Of a DNA stretch of 64,000 bases, positions 35,535 to 44,093 are shown piece after piece. A program made the translations under genes and the position numbers. The number at the start of each line of letters is the position of its first letter. Position 1 is the stretch's first letter. Location: assembly GCF_024112395.2 (NCBI RefSeq), contig NZ_CP078013.2, positions 4,650,001-4,714,000 on the forward strand. Direction: 5' to 3'. Under the pieces are notes generated by a model. That model was not told the origin of the DNA. It worked only from the letters and a program-made list of their open reading frames with translations, and made no database searches. This DNA comes from Pseudomonas pergaminensis. GTDB lineage: Bacteria > Pseudomonadota > Gammaproteobacteria > Pseudomonadales > Pseudomonadaceae.

Positions 35535-35726
35535 TCAAATCCGCACATTGCCCCGCGGCCCGGCAATCGCCCAGATGATCAGGCCCAGCACTGGCAGCAG
35601 CAGGATCAACAGGATCCACAGCACCTTGGCGCCCGTGCTCGCGCCGCTTTTGAATACGTTGATGATCGCCCAGATATCCAGCGCCAGGATGATCAGGCCG
35701 ATCAAGCCATTAAAAGTGGAACCCAT
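35535..35726 (-). CDS. PLDc N-terminal-type small membrane protein
   Basis: A 63-residue protein with two hydrophobic helices (about 6-24 and 36-54) and the ending WAIAGPRGNVRI, matching the PLDc_N family: small integral membrane proteins related to the N-terminal anchor of cardiolipin synthases but without the catalytic domain. AGGAG seven bases before the ATG. The role is unknown. A REPIN ends 15 bases past its stop. Confidence 0.8.
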   Translation of the reverse strand: MGSTFNGLIGLIILALDIWAIINVFKSGASTGAKVLWILLILLLPVLGLIIWAIAGPRGNVRI

Positions 35727-35794
35727 GGTGTCGCTCCTAAAGTGAGGGCATGCACCTTTAGGATAGTCAGCCCTGGCCGGGGTTCCGTTTTATT

Positions 35795-36325
35795 TCAGAC
35801 GTGGACGGCGATCTTCAGCGCTTCCAGGGACGGCTCGCCCTTGATCCCCACTTCGGCGCACAACTCCAGCACGCGCGGCAGGTCGTTGCCGTACACCAGC
35901 ACCGCCTGGATTTCATCATCCAGCAGTTGGCTGAAGTTAAGCAGCACGTAGCCGCCGTCTTCCGGGCTGAGGGCGCTCATCTGGATCTGGATACGGTTCA
36001 GCGCCGTCAGGTCTTCGGTCTTGGCCAGTTGCTTGGGCTTGAGGTTGAACGCCACGCCGGGACCGAACGACGCGACGATCTGCGCGAACAGGTCGGCGTA
36101 GGTGTCGGCCTGGAACAGCACGGTGTCCGGCAGGCTGCCGACCACCACCCACTCACCCAACGGAATGGGGAAGGTGTCGTCGTAGTTGATGTCCGGGTTG
36201 GCTGCCAGAAACGCCTCAGGATCCGCGTAGGCCTGAGCCGCTTCATCGGCAATACGCGCCACCTCGTCTTCGCCCATGACCCCGGCGCTGATTTTGCTGA
36301 TAAGTTCGACGAGGGCGGTTTTCAT
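35795..36325 (-). CDS. Conserved hypothetical protein, 176 residues
   Basis: I do not recognise a family with confidence. The start at 36325 (MKTALVELISKI) has AGGA eight bases upstream; the frame is open further but without a ribosome site. The protein is acidic and soluble, with no signal or membrane segment. Its middle (VVVGSLPDTVLFQADTYADLF) looks like an alpha/beta core. The gene follows the ankyrin gene by 41 bases on the same strand, so the two are probably co-transcribed and may act together. Confidence 0.65.
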   Translation of the reverse strand: MKTALVELISKISAGVMGEDEVARIADEAAQAYADPEAFLAANPDINYDDTFPIPLGEWVVVGSLPDTVLFQADTYADLFAQIVASFGPGVAFNLKPKQLAKTEDLTALNRIQIQMSALSPEDGGYVLLNFSQLLDDEIQAVLVYGNDLPRVLELCAEVGIKGEPSLEALKIAVHV

Positions 36326-36366
36326 GGGGCAATCCTGTGGCGTGCTGGTTTTCGAGGGCGCAAAGC

Positions 36367-36882
36367 CTACACCAGTTTCTGCAATTTCGCCGCCGTATCC
36401 ACCGCGCCCATGGTCAATGCTGCTGCCAATGCCGTTGCGCCCTGGGCATCGGTAGCCTTGGGGTTGGCGCCCTGGCCGAGCAGGTAGTCGAGCATTTCGA
36501 CGCGGTTGAACATCGCCGCCATCATCAATGCCGTACGCCCGTCCGAGGAGCAAGCATCGACCGGCGCCCCGCCTTCGATCAGCGCCTGCACCACTGGCAA
36601 GTTGCCTTTGAACGCAGCACCGGCAATCGGCAGTTGGTTCTTGTCGTTGGCGATCAGGGGGTCGGCCTTGAACTCCAGCAACACTTTTACCGCATCGGCA
36701 TGGCCGTGGTAGGCCGACAGCATCAGCAGGGTGTCGCCATTGTGGTTGCGAAAGTTGGCCGGCAAACCTTTGGCCAACAGCGCGGCGAGCATGGCCGCGT
36801 CGCCACGGCGCGCTACGTCGAAGACCTGCTCGGCAAATTCGGCGGCTTCGTCATCGGTCATTTGTTTAGCTTGGTCTGACAT
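36367..36882 (-). CDS. Ankyrin-repeat protein
   Basis: A 171-residue soluble protein with about four ankyrin repeats (about 20-165), such as NHNGDTLLMLSAYHGHADAV and SSDGRTALMMAAMFNRVEML. Ankyrin repeats mediate protein-protein contacts. No signal peptide. The start at 36882 has GGAG about ten bases upstream; an earlier in-frame ATG at 36897 has none. In Pseudomonas, small ankyrin proteins are sometimes linked to catalase function (AnkB), but no catalase is here. The partner may be the product of the next gene. Confidence 0.85.
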   Translation of the reverse strand: MSDQAKQMTDDEAAEFAEQVFDVARRGDAAMLAALLAKGLPANFRNHNGDTLLMLSAYHGHADAVKVLLEFKADPLIANDKNQLPIAGAAFKGNLPVVQALIEGGAPVDACSSDGRTALMMAAMFNRVEMLDYLLGQGANPKATDAQGATALAAALTMGAVDTAAKLQKLV

Positions 36883-36996
36883 GTGGGACGGCTCCATAGG
36901 TAGTGCTTTATATGGCGCCCAGTGTCGCGATGGAGTTCCCACATGTCATGGCTTTTTTGTCAAAAGCCCCGATAGGCACATTCAATAGCGCTGCCT

Positions 36997-38823
36997 TTAG
37001 TAACGAAAGTGTCCCCCCTGGATCTGCGCCAGCAACTGCCCGGTGACGGGCACATAGCTGTCCGACCCCGGCAGCCAGGCGTAGACCGGGTCATTGCCCG
37101 CCTTGTCCGGGTCGAATGCTTCCTCCTTGAGCCGGACCTTCTGGTATTTGAAGGTGCCAGTGGTTTCCATCTTCACTTTGATCCGCAGGAATAGCGGCAC
37201 TGCGTAGTGCGGCAGCTGACCATGGGCGAACTGCAGCAGCTCACGCAGATCCAGGGCGGCCAAGGACTCGCTCGGGGTAATGGCGACCATGCCCGCGCGG
37301 CCGTTGGTGTTTTCGATTTCCACCCCATAGGCCACAACCTCGGCGATCTGCGGGTGTTGCAGCAGGATATTTTCCACTTCCGTGGTGGAGACGTTTTCGC
37401 CTTTCCAGCGATAGGTATCCCCCAGGCGGTCGACAAATTGCGCATGGCCAAAGCCGATGCTACGCACCAGGTCGCCGGTGTTGAAGTAGCGGTCGCCCTT
37501 CTCGAACACATCACTGAGGATCACCTTGCGGTTTTTTTCGGGGTCGGTGTAGCCGTCATAGGGCGATTTTTCATCGATCCTGGCGAGCAACAACCCCTGC
37601 CCGCCTGTCTTCACTTTGTGCATGAAGCCATCGCTGCCACGGATCGGTTCACCGGTGTCATGGGCGTAATCCACCAACGCCCAATGCTGCAGGCAAAAGC
37701 CGACAGTGTTATCGAAGTTCAAGACGTTGGTGAAACCGATATTGCCGTCGCTGGCGGCATACAACTCGCAAACATGCTCTACGCCGTAACGCGACTTGAA
37801 CTGCGCCCACACGCCTGGGCGCAGGCCATTGCCGACCATTTTGGTCACGCGATGCCCGCGGTCGTTTGCACCTGCAGGCTGGTCGAGCAAGTAACGGCAC
37901 AATTCGCCGACATACCCGAGGGTGGTCGCGTTGAATCTGCGGGCGTCATCCCAGAATTGGCTGGCACTGAACTTGCGCCGGATGGCGAACCCCGACGCCC
38001 CCACAATCGCCGAACCCCAGCACACGCACAGACCCGTGGCGTGGTACAGCGGCAAGGTGCAATAAAGGACATCGTCCGGCCCCATGTCCAGGGCAATGCT
38101 GCCGAAGCTGACGGCAGTCTTGGTCCAACGGCCATGCTTCATGATGCCGGCCTTGGGCAATCCGGTTGTGCCGGAGGTGTAGATATAGAAGCAGGGGTCG
38201 TTGAAGAAGATCTGCGCGGTGCTTGGCGGGTTGTCCACAGGGCACTCGGCGCTGGCGGCCAGCAAGTCGCAATAACCGCCGGGCGCTGCACTGGACTGTT
38301 GGTCTGCTACAAACCAGGTCCGCTCGGCGGGAATCTCTACCTGGTCACGCACCGTTTCATAAGCAGCCACCAATTCTGCACCGACTACAATCGCCACCGG
38401 GCTCACCAGGTTCAGGCTGTGCACCAGCGCCGCTTGGGTCTGCGCGGTATTGAGCATCGCGCAGATGCCGCCCAGCTTGGCCACGGCCAGCACGCTGAGG
38501 AGCAACTCCGGGCGGTTTTCGATAAACATTGCTACCACGTCGCCCTTGCCGATGCCTTGGGCATGCAGATGGTGGGCAATGCGGTTGGCCTGCTGATTGG
38601 CTTCGGTGTAACTAAGCACACGATCGGCGTACAACAACGCCGTGCCCTGCGGGTTGCGCAGGGTCGCTTGTTCGAAATGCCAGCCAAGGCCACAAGGTTG
38701 TGCGGGGTCGGTGACATTGGCGGCGCGCATGCCGCGGACCACACGGGGCAGTGCGCGAACGATGGCAGGCACCTTACGCAGCATCATGCCCCAGGTGATC
38801 ATGTCGTTTTGCGGGTGGTTCAT
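36997..38823 (-). CDS. Long-chain/very-long-chain acyl-CoA synthetase (FATP-like)
   Basis: A 608-residue AMP-forming acyl-CoA synthetase. The AMP-binding P-loop is IYTSGTTGLPKAGI, and RWKGENVSTTEVENIL closer to the C-terminus is the adenylate-forming A8-type hinge with the FATP/very-long-chain form. Activates fatty acids to CoA esters at the membrane. The start at 38823 has AAGGAGG six bases before it, one of the strongest ribosome sites in the window; the open frame extends upstream but is not needed. It diverges from the DUF3509 gene across 352 bases. Confidence 0.9.
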   Translation of the reverse strand: MNHPQNDMITWGMMLRKVPAIVRALPRVVRGMRAANVTDPAQPCGLGWHFEQATLRNPQGTALLYADRVLSYTEANQQANRIAHHLHAQGIGKGDVVAMFIENRPELLLSVLAVAKLGGICAMLNTAQTQAALVHSLNLVSPVAIVVGAELVAAYETVRDQVEIPAERTWFVADQQSSAAPGGYCDLLAASAECPVDNPPSTAQIFFNDPCFYIYTSGTTGLPKAGIMKHGRWTKTAVSFGSIALDMGPDDVLYCTLPLYHATGLCVCWGSAIVGASGFAIRRKFSASQFWDDARRFNATTLGYVGELCRYLLDQPAGANDRGHRVTKMVGNGLRPGVWAQFKSRYGVEHVCELYAASDGNIGFTNVLNFDNTVGFCLQHWALVDYAHDTGEPIRGSDGFMHKVKTGGQGLLLARIDEKSPYDGYTDPEKNRKVILSDVFEKGDRYFNTGDLVRSIGFGHAQFVDRLGDTYRWKGENVSTTEVENILLQHPQIAEVVAYGVEIENTNGRAGMVAITPSESLAALDLRELLQFAHGQLPHYAVPLFLRIKVKMETTGTFKYQKVRLKEEAFDPDKAGNDPVYAWLPGSDSYVPVTGQLLAQIQGGHFRY

Positions 38824-39019
38824 GGGAACCTCCTTTTTCTTATTCTTCTTAAACCTCGAAGGAAAGTACGCCAGCCCCTCTTCGGCTGTACACGCGGGAT
38901 TTGAAAAGTTTTGTATCCCGATGGGTGAGCGTTGAAAAAAGGAATTTAGTCGGGCGGCGGCAGTCTTTATGAGTAAGGACGCGCCCGTTCGTCCGTGGCG
39001 AGCAACGCAAAATGCAGGA

Positions 39020-39040
39020 TGCATGATGGCCATTCATGCA
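39020..39040. promoter_or_regulatory. Dyad upstream of sigma-54-like promoter
   Basis: TGCATGA-TGGCCAT-TCATGCA has perfect seven-base outer arms and a nearly palindromic centre. It ends 73 bases before the -24 element, a normal distance for an enhancer-binding protein site. Confidence 0.45.
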
Positions 39041-39113
39041 AATTGCACGAATACGAAAAATTGCATTTTTTATAACACGCTGATTTATAACGATATTTTA
39101 TAAATTCAGTAGC

Positions 39114-39129
39114 TGGCACAATCACTGCA
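39114..39129 (+). promoter_or_regulatory. Probable sigma-54 promoter of the DUF3509 gene
   Basis: TGGCACAATCACTGCA has the invariant GG and GC with exactly ten bases between them and differs from TGGCACG-N4-TTGCA at two positions. Transcription would start near 39141, about 35 bases before the DUF3509 ATG. Confidence 0.6.
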
Positions 39130-39175
39130 CCTATCTCTCCATGCTTGCCCAATTGAGCCAACGGAGCTGATAGAC

Positions 39176-39454
39176 ATGAGCCTGATCCAAGATAAATTCG
39201 CTTCAGTATTCTCCAACTACGACGTCACCACCCAGCCACGTCCTGACGGTGGCATCCTGTTGACCCTGCGTAACAGTGAAGGCAAACAGGTCAAGCGCTC
39301 GATCTCTTACCAACAACTGCACACTGCCGACCAGCTGACCTGGGTCATCAGCGCCATTCGCCGCGACCTGGCAGAACAAGCCAGCGATCTGCCGCAAATT
39401 TCGATGTTGCAAAGCCAGAACCGCTTTGCCCTGCCGACCTACCATTCGGCTTAA
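39176..39454 (+). CDS. DUF3509 domain protein
   Basis: A 92-residue soluble protein of the DUF3509 family, essentially confined to Pseudomonas. It starts MSLIQDKFASVFSNYDV and the core is GGILLTLRNSEGKQVKRSIS. Function unknown; several paralogs usually occur per genome. GGAG is about nine bases before the ATG. Upstream is a good sigma-54 promoter match, so expression may depend on RpoN. A very strong terminator follows. Confidence 0.85.
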   Translation: MSLIQDKFASVFSNYDVTTQPRPDGGILLTLRNSEGKQVKRSISYQQLHTADQLTWVISAIRRDLAEQASDLPQISMLQSQNRFALPTYHSA

Positions 39455-39481
39455 GCGCCTAAGCTTAAGTAGCAGACACAG

Positions 39482-39520
39482 AAAAGGGCCGCGACACCGT
39501 TGAGTGTCGCGGCCCTTTTT
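39482..39520. terminator. Strong bidirectional terminator
   Basis: A perfect 16-pair stem (AAAAGGGCCGCGACAC / GTGTCGCGGCCCTTTT) with the six-base loop CGTTGA serves DUF3509 on the plus strand and the LuxR-type gene on the minus strand. Confidence 0.92.
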
Positions 39521-39527
39521 CATGGAT

Positions 39528-39797
39528 TCAGAATAGCCCCATGCGCGCCGCTTCGTTCAGCGCCTGGACACGGTTGCTGACTTGCAACTTGCCATAGATG
39601 TTGCGCAGGTGGAATTTCACCGTGGCTTCGGAGGTGGCGCGTATCTGGCTGATCTCCCAGACAGTCTTGCCTTCGGAAGCCCAACGCAGTATCTCCCGCT
39701 CCGCAGGCGTCAGCGGCTTTCCGGCCAGGTTGATCCGTCGCCTCAGCGCATTGGGCACCGAATAAGGCGCTTGGGATGATTCCCTTGGACCTCTCAT
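39528..39797 (-). CDS. LuxR-type helix-turn-helix protein without sensor domain
   Basis: An 89-residue protein consisting of little more than a LuxR C-terminal HTH (about 27-89): LTPAEREILRWASEGKTVWEI, then SEATVKFHLRNIYGKLQV as recognition region. The N-terminal 25 residues are basic and have no receiver or autoinducer domain. AAGGAG sits nine bases before the ATG. Such solo HTH proteins may be constitutive regulators or modulators of full-length relatives. It lies downstream of the cupin gene on the same strand after 211 bases. Targets unknown. Confidence 0.82.
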   Translation of the reverse strand: MRGPRESSQAPYSVPNALRRRINLAGKPLTPAEREILRWASEGKTVWEISQIRATSEATVKFHLRNIYGKLQVSNRVQALNEAARMGLF

Positions 39798-39966
39798 TGG
39801 TTTCTCTCCTTATTTATTGGCTTAGCGTTATCACCCTTCGGATTCCTCCTATTGACAGGTGATATAAACGTTAATACCGAGGAGAGTTACACAATGAGGG
39901 AGACTCAGGCGTAGGCCTTGAAATAAACAGCAAGGCCTCACAAAGTTTTAAGCTTCTTCCCACAAC

Positions 39967-39993
39967 AACTTCCACCCTTCAAGGGTTGAAGTT
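39967..39993 (-). other. Hairpin downstream of the acireductone-dioxygenase-like gene
   Basis: AACTTCCACCC / GGGTTGAAGTT with loop TTCAA lies 16 bases past the stop on the minus strand. One or two mismatches and no T-run make it a weak terminator candidate. Confidence 0.3.
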
Positions 39994-40008
39994 TCTGATA
40001 GCCCGCGA

Positions 40009-40539
40009 TTAATCGTCCAAACCGGGTAAGCGACGGGCAATCTCGTCACCGGTGAATTGCGGCAACAACCCTGTTGCGGTGTTGAATAACCGCAATGCCA
40101 CAACGTGCGGGTTCTCACCTATATCAAACCAGTGCGCCATGCCGGCCGGGATCACCAGCAGGTCGTTTTTCTCACAACGCACGGCGTAGACAGAGTCGCC
40201 TATGTGCAGGGCAAACAGGCCCTGCCCTGCCAGGAACACCCGTACGTCGTCTTCGCTGTAGCGGCGTTCATCCAGAAACTGCGCACGCAGTTCGTCCTTT
40301 TGCGCGTGGTCGCCGGTAACCCTGAGCACTTCCACGCGGGCGTAGCCAAGGGCATCGACCTGCGCCTGGTAGGCCGCAACCAGTTCAGCATCGCTGGCGC
40401 CCTTCTCGGTCGCGACGGGTTGCCAACGCTCAAAGCGCACACCCTGTTCGGCGAGGGTCGCGGCGATGTCATCGAAATGGGTCAGGACCTTGTTCGGAGT
40501 GTCCGGTGTAGCGACGGAGTAGACAGCGACATAACTCAT
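40009..40539 (-). CDS. Acireductone dioxygenase-like cupin with altered metal site
   Basis: A 176-residue cupin clearly homologous to acireductone dioxygenase (MtnD/ARD), the methionine-salvage enzyme, by LTHFDDIAATLAEQGVRFERW, CEKNDLLVIPAGMAHWFDIG and the C-terminus. The enzyme binds Fe or Ni through H-x-H-x3-E and a later H (96, 98, 102, 140 in the Klebsiella enzyme). Here the same spacing carries R92, Y94, D98 and H136, so three of four ligands are changed. It therefore probably lacks the usual chemistry. The ATG overlaps the stop of the MFS gene (ATGA), so the two are translationally coupled. No mtnB or mtnC is adjacent. AAGGAA nine bases upstream. Confidence 0.8.
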   Translation of the reverse strand: MSYVAVYSVATPDTPNKVLTHFDDIAATLAEQGVRFERWQPVATEKGASDAELVAAYQAQVDALGYARVEVLRVTGDHAQKDELRAQFLDERRYSEDDVRVFLAGQGLFALHIGDSVYAVRCEKNDLLVIPAGMAHWFDIGENPHVVALRLFNTATGLLPQFTGDEIARRLPGLDD

Positions 40540-41699
40540 TGAAGGGTTCCTTGGTTCTGCTCGTGCAATCGAAGACCGATGATGATGGCGGCGGCCAGGG
40601 CCGCGACACTGGCGATACTGAAGGTCAGGGTCGGCCCCAACAGGTTCCAACTGTAACCCGAATACAACGCGCCCAATGCGCCGCCGGTGCCGGCCAGGGC
40701 GGCGTACAGCGCCTGGCCCTGACCTTGTTGCCTGTCGCCGAAACTGCGCTGCACAAAGGCAATCGCCGCCGCATGAAAACTACCAAAGGTGGCGGCGTGC
40801 ATCACTTGCGCCAGCAGCAGCACCCAGAAAAACTCGGCAAACGAGCCCAGCAGTAACCAGCGCAGCGCCGCCAACAGGAAGCTGGCCAGCAGCACCCGGC
40901 GTACTGAGAAGCGCGAGAGGATGCGGCTCATGGCCAGGAACATCAACACTTCCGCCACCACCCCCAACGCCCACAGCAGGCCGATCACGCCACGGCTGTA
41001 GCCCAGGTGTTCGAGGTGCAGGGTCAGAAAGGTGTAGTAGGGGCCGTGACTCATCTGCATCAAGGCCACGCAGGCGTAAAACGCCAAGACCCCGGGGCTG
41101 CGCAGTTGCTTGAGAAAGCCATCGCCCGCCAGGCGGTTACCCTGGGTGGCGGGCTGCGCATTCGGCACCCACAGGCTCGCGCCAATGATGCCGGCCATGA
41201 TCACCACGACCACCACCGGGTAGATGTCCAGGCTCAGCCAATCGAACAGGCGGCCCATGATCACCACGGTAAGGATGAACCCGATGGAACCCCACAGGCG
41301 GATCTGGCTGTAGCGTGCGGTCTGTTTTTGCAGGTGCGCGAGGGTAATCACTTCGAACTGTGGCAACACCGCGTGCCAGAAGAAGGCATGCAGGGCCATC
41401 ACCAGGGCCAGCCAGGCGTAGGTGTGGCTGACGAAGATCAGCGAAAAACTCACCAGCGTGCACACCGCGCCAAACCGCACGATGGCCAGGCGTCGTCCGG
41501 TGTAGTCGCCCAGCCAGCCCCACAGGTTGGGTGCCACGCAACGCATCAGCATGGGGATGGCCACCAGCTCGCCGATGCGCGCGCTGGAGAATCCCAGGTG
41601 GTCGAAATACAGCGCCAGGAATGGCGCTGTCGCCCCGAGCAGGGCGAAGTAGAAGAGGTAGAAGCTGGAGAGGCGCCAGTAAGGAAGTGCGGGCGTCAT
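40536..41699 (-). CDS. MFS transporter, 3-phenylpropionate/HcaT-like family
   Basis: A 387-residue major facilitator protein with about 12 helices, resembling the HcaT/YcaD-type branch (MFS_1-like): YWRLSSFYLFYFALLGATAPF at the start and GDYTGRRLAIVRFG after helix 2. Substrate unknown. It overlaps the cupin start by four bases and lies downstream of aroC. The ribosome site is weak, and a REP-type hairpin lies immediately upstream of the ATG (41711-41727). The open frame runs a little further upstream but into the repeat. Confidence 0.82.
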   Translation of the reverse strand: MTPALPYWRLSSFYLFYFALLGATAPFLALYFDHLGFSSARIGELVAIPMLMRCVAPNLWGWLGDYTGRRLAIVRFGAVCTLVSFSLIFVSHTYAWLALVMALHAFFWHAVLPQFEVITLAHLQKQTARYSQIRLWGSIGFILTVVIMGRLFDWLSLDIYPVVVVVIMAGIIGASLWVPNAQPATQGNRLAGDGFLKQLRSPGVLAFYACVALMQMSHGPYYTFLTLHLEHLGYSRGVIGLLWALGVVAEVLMFLAMSRILSRFSVRRVLLASFLLAALRWLLLGSFAEFFWVLLLAQVMHAATFGSFHAAAIAFVQRSFGDRQQGQGQALYAALAGTGGALGALYSGYSWNLLGPTLTFSIASVAALAAAIIIGLRLHEQNQGTLQ

Positions 41700-41710
41700 G
41701 TCGATTTTTG

Positions 41711-41796
41711 GGGCTGCTTCGCAGCCCAGCGCGAGCAAGCTCGCTCACCACAAAAAGCTTGCTGAGCACAGCAAGCTCGCTCACCACAGCAGGCTG
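41711..41796. repeat. REP-type repeats between aroC and the MFS gene
   Basis: GGGCTGCTTCGCAGCCC (41711-41727) is a perfect hairpin; GCAAGCTCGCTCACCACA then occurs twice (near 41734 and 41771). These are REP-related sequences and fill the whole gap between the aroC stop and the MFS start. Confidence 0.65.
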
Positions 41797-42888
41797 TCAC
41801 AGCTGGCCCAGCACCGGTGTATTCACGCGCACATCGGCGTTTTGCCCACGGTTGCGCAGCAGGTGGTCCATCAACACGATGGCCATCATGGCTTCGGCGA
41901 TCGGCGTGGCACGGATGCCGACGCACGGGTCGTGGCGGCCCTTGGTGATCACGTCCACCGGGTTGCCCTGCACATCGATCGAACGGCCCGGGGTGGTAAT
42001 GCTCGAGGTGGCCTTGAGCGCCAGGTGCGCAACAATCGGCTGGCCGGAGGAAATGCCGCCGAGGATGCCGCCGGCGTTGTTGCTGAGGAAACCTTCCGGG
42101 GTCAGCTCGTCGCGATGCTCGGTGCCGCGCTGGGACACGCACGCGAAGCCGGCGCCGATTTCAACCCCCTTCACGGCATTGATGCTTATCAGCGCGTGGG
42201 CCAGTTCGGCGTCGAGGCGGTCAAAGATCGGCTCGCCCAGGCCCGGCTTGACGCCTTCGGCCACCACGGTGATCTTGGCGCCGACGGAGTCCTGGTCGCG
42301 GCGCAGCTGGTCCATGTAGGCCTCCAGTTCCGGCACTTTATCCGGGTCCGGACTGAAGAAGGCATTGTCTTCGACGCTGTCCCAGGTCTTGAACGGGATT
42401 TCAATCGGCCCCAACTGGCTCATGTAGCCGCGAACAGTGATGCCCTGGCTGGCCAGGTATTTCTTGGCAATGGCACCGGCAGCTACGCGCATGGCCGTTT
42501 CGCGGGCCGAGCTGCGGCCACCGCCGCGGTAGTCGCGCTCGCCGTATTTGTGGTGGTAGGTGTAGTCGGCGTGGGCCGGGCGGAACAGGTCCTTGATCGC
42601 CGAGTAGTCCTTGGACTTCTGGTCAGTGTTGCGGATCAGCAGGCCGATGGCGCAACCGGTGGTGCGGCCTTCGAACACGCCGGAGAGGATCTCGACTTCG
42701 TCAGGCTCCTGGCGCTGAGTGGTGTGGCGACTGGTGCCGGGCTTGCGACGGTCGAGGTCACGCTGCAGGTCTTCCAGGGACAGCTCGAGGCCGGGCGGGC
42801 AGCCGTCGACAATGGCGACCAACGCCGGGCCATGGCTTTCGCCCGCGGTGGTGACAGTGAACAGCTTGCCGAAGGTATTGCCGGACAT
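41797..42888 (-). CDS. aroC: Chorismate synthase
   Basis: A 363-residue chorismate synthase, last step of the shikimate pathway: 5-enolpyruvylshikimate-3-phosphate to chorismate, using reduced FMN. Signatures include [18 protein letters not shown] near the start, the [16 protein letters not shown] region, and the [17 protein letters not shown] signature near 240. Full length. GGAG about nine bases before the ATG. It is followed on the same strand by REP sequences, an MFS gene and the cupin. The neighbouring alpha/beta hydrolase gene is divergent. Confidence 0.97.
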   Translation of the reverse strand: MSGNTFGKLFTVTTAGESHGPALVAIVDGCPPGLELSLEDLQRDLDRRKPGTSRHTTQRQEPDEVEILSGVFEGRTTGCAIGLLIRNTDQKSKDYSAIKDLFRPAHADYTYHHKYGERDYRGGGRSSARETAMRVAAGAIAKKYLASQGITVRGYMSQLGPIEIPFKTWDSVEDNAFFSPDPDKVPELEAYMDQLRRDQDSVGAKITVVAEGVKPGLGEPIFDRLDAELAHALISINAVKGVEIGAGFACVSQRGTEHRDELTPEGFLSNNAGGILGGISSGQPIVAHLALKATSSITTPGRSIDVQGNPVDVITKGRHDPCVGIRATPIAEAMMAIVLMDHLLRNRGQNADVRVNTPVLGQL

Positions 42889-43031
42889 GCAGGGCGCTCC
42901 GTGAAATCAGTTGAATCAAGTCAACCGTAATAACTTAAGGCGGCCAGTATACGCAGGCTAACCGAGTAGTTCATCCTCGAAACCTTACCGGTAGACCTTG
43001 GTCCAACCGGCACCTTCCTCATGATGGCGCG

Positions 43032-43994
43032 ATGATGCTGCGAGTTCTTCTGTTCACCCTGACGTTGTTTACCGCCGTGGCCCAGGCCGCCTCCCCTGTT
43101 GTGCTGCAACGCCCCATCAGCCTGGACACCGGCAGCGGCGAGCTATTTGGCTCGTTGTTGCTGCCTCAGTCTGACAAGCCCGTGCCGGTGGTGCTGATCA
43201 TCGCCGGTTCCGGCCCCACCGATCGCAATGGCAACAGTGCCGACGGCGCCCGCAACGACAGCCTCAAGCGCCTGGCCTGGGTGCTGGCGCGGCATAACAT
43301 CGCCAGCGTGCGCTACGACAAGCGCGGCGTGGCCGCCAGCCTGGCCGCCACGCCGGATGAACGCAACCTGACCCTGGACGCCTACGTGGCTGATGCGGTG
43401 GCCTGGGGCAAACTGCTCAAGGCCGACAAGCGCATGGGCCCGCTGATTGTGCTGGGCCATAGCGAAGGCGCCCTGGTTGCCGCCCTCGCCGCCCCCCAAC
43501 TGGACCCGGCGGGCGTGATCTCCCTGTCCGGCAGCGCACGCCCGGTCGATCAAGTCATTCGCCAGCAATTGGCCGATCACCTGCCCCCTGCCCTGTTGCT
43601 GCGCAGCAACGAGATCCTCGATCACCTCAAGGCCGGCCAGGTGGATACCGATGTGCCTGGCCCTCTGGAAGGCATTTTCCGGCCCAGCGTGCAGCCTTAC
43701 CTGATCAGCCTGTTCCGTGCCGACCCGTCGGCCGCGTTCGCCAAATTGCGCATGCCCGCGCTGATCATCCAGGGCAGCAACGATATCCAGGTGGGTGTGG
43801 GCGACGCGCAGCAACTGAAGAAGGCCAAACCCGATGCGCAACTTGTGTTGATCGAGGGTATGAACCATGTGATGCGTATTGTGCCCAACGACGTGAAGCA
43901 GCAATTGGCCTCCTACAATGCCCCCCAACTGCCGCTCGCTGCTGAGCTGGGCAGCCGCCTTGTGCGCTTTATCGACGGACTTCACCCCCGTTAA
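43032..43994 (+). CDS. Secreted alpha/beta hydrolase
   Basis: A 320-residue serine hydrolase. Signal peptide: MMLRVLLFTLTLFTAVAQA, cleavage near 20. The nucleophile elbow is GHSEG with S144; oxyanion region GSGPTDRNGNS; the catalytic histidine is probably in IEGMNHVMRI. It resembles the serine aminopeptidase/prolyl oligopeptidase-like hydrolases exported to the periplasm. Adjacent ATGs at 43032 and 43035 are both possible; the ribosome site is weak. Divergent from aroC. A hairpin follows the stop. Substrate unknown. Confidence 0.82.
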   Translation: MMLRVLLFTLTLFTAVAQAASPVVLQRPISLDTGSGELFGSLLLPQSDKPVPVVLIIAGSGPTDRNGNSADGARNDSLKRLAWVLARHNIASVRYDKRGVAASLAATPDERNLTLDAYVADAVAWGKLLKADKRMGPLIVLGHSEGALVAALAAPQLDPAGVISLSGSARPVDQVIRQQLADHLPPALLLRSNEILDHLKAGQVDTDVPGPLEGIFRPSVQPYLISLFRADPSAAFAKLRMPALIIQGSNDIQVGVGDAQQLKKAKPDAQLVLIEGMNHVMRIVPNDVKQQLASYNAPQLPLAAELGSRLVRFIDGLHPR

Positions 43995-44040
43995 GCGACA
44001 ATTTGCCTCCAGTCCTGAGAGAAACGGCCGATAAGCCCAG

Positions 44041-44066
44041 AGTCGACAGTAAAAAGACTGTCGACT
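44041..44066. terminator. Inverted repeat after the hydrolase gene
   Basis: AGTCGACAGT / ACTGTCGACT with loop AAAAAG, a perfect ten-pair stem followed by TTGCTGGG. It may terminate the hydrolase message or be an operator for the next gene, whose start is 28 bases on. Confidence 0.45.
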
Positions 44067-44093
44067 TGCTGGGTTTGGACAGGATCGCGCCGC

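Larger units (their letters stand above)
38824..39175. other. Divergent control region, acyl-CoA synthetase / DUF3509
   Basis: These 352 bases contain a 21-base dyad centred near 39030, an A/T-rich block (39050-39110) and a sigma-54-like promoter at 39114-39129. No small gene is seen. Confidence 0.5.

Noticed and set aside
40009..40539. Sequencing error explaining the lost metal ligands
   Set aside because: The frame is intact before and after, and three separate codons are changed with correct spacing, which a single error could not cause.
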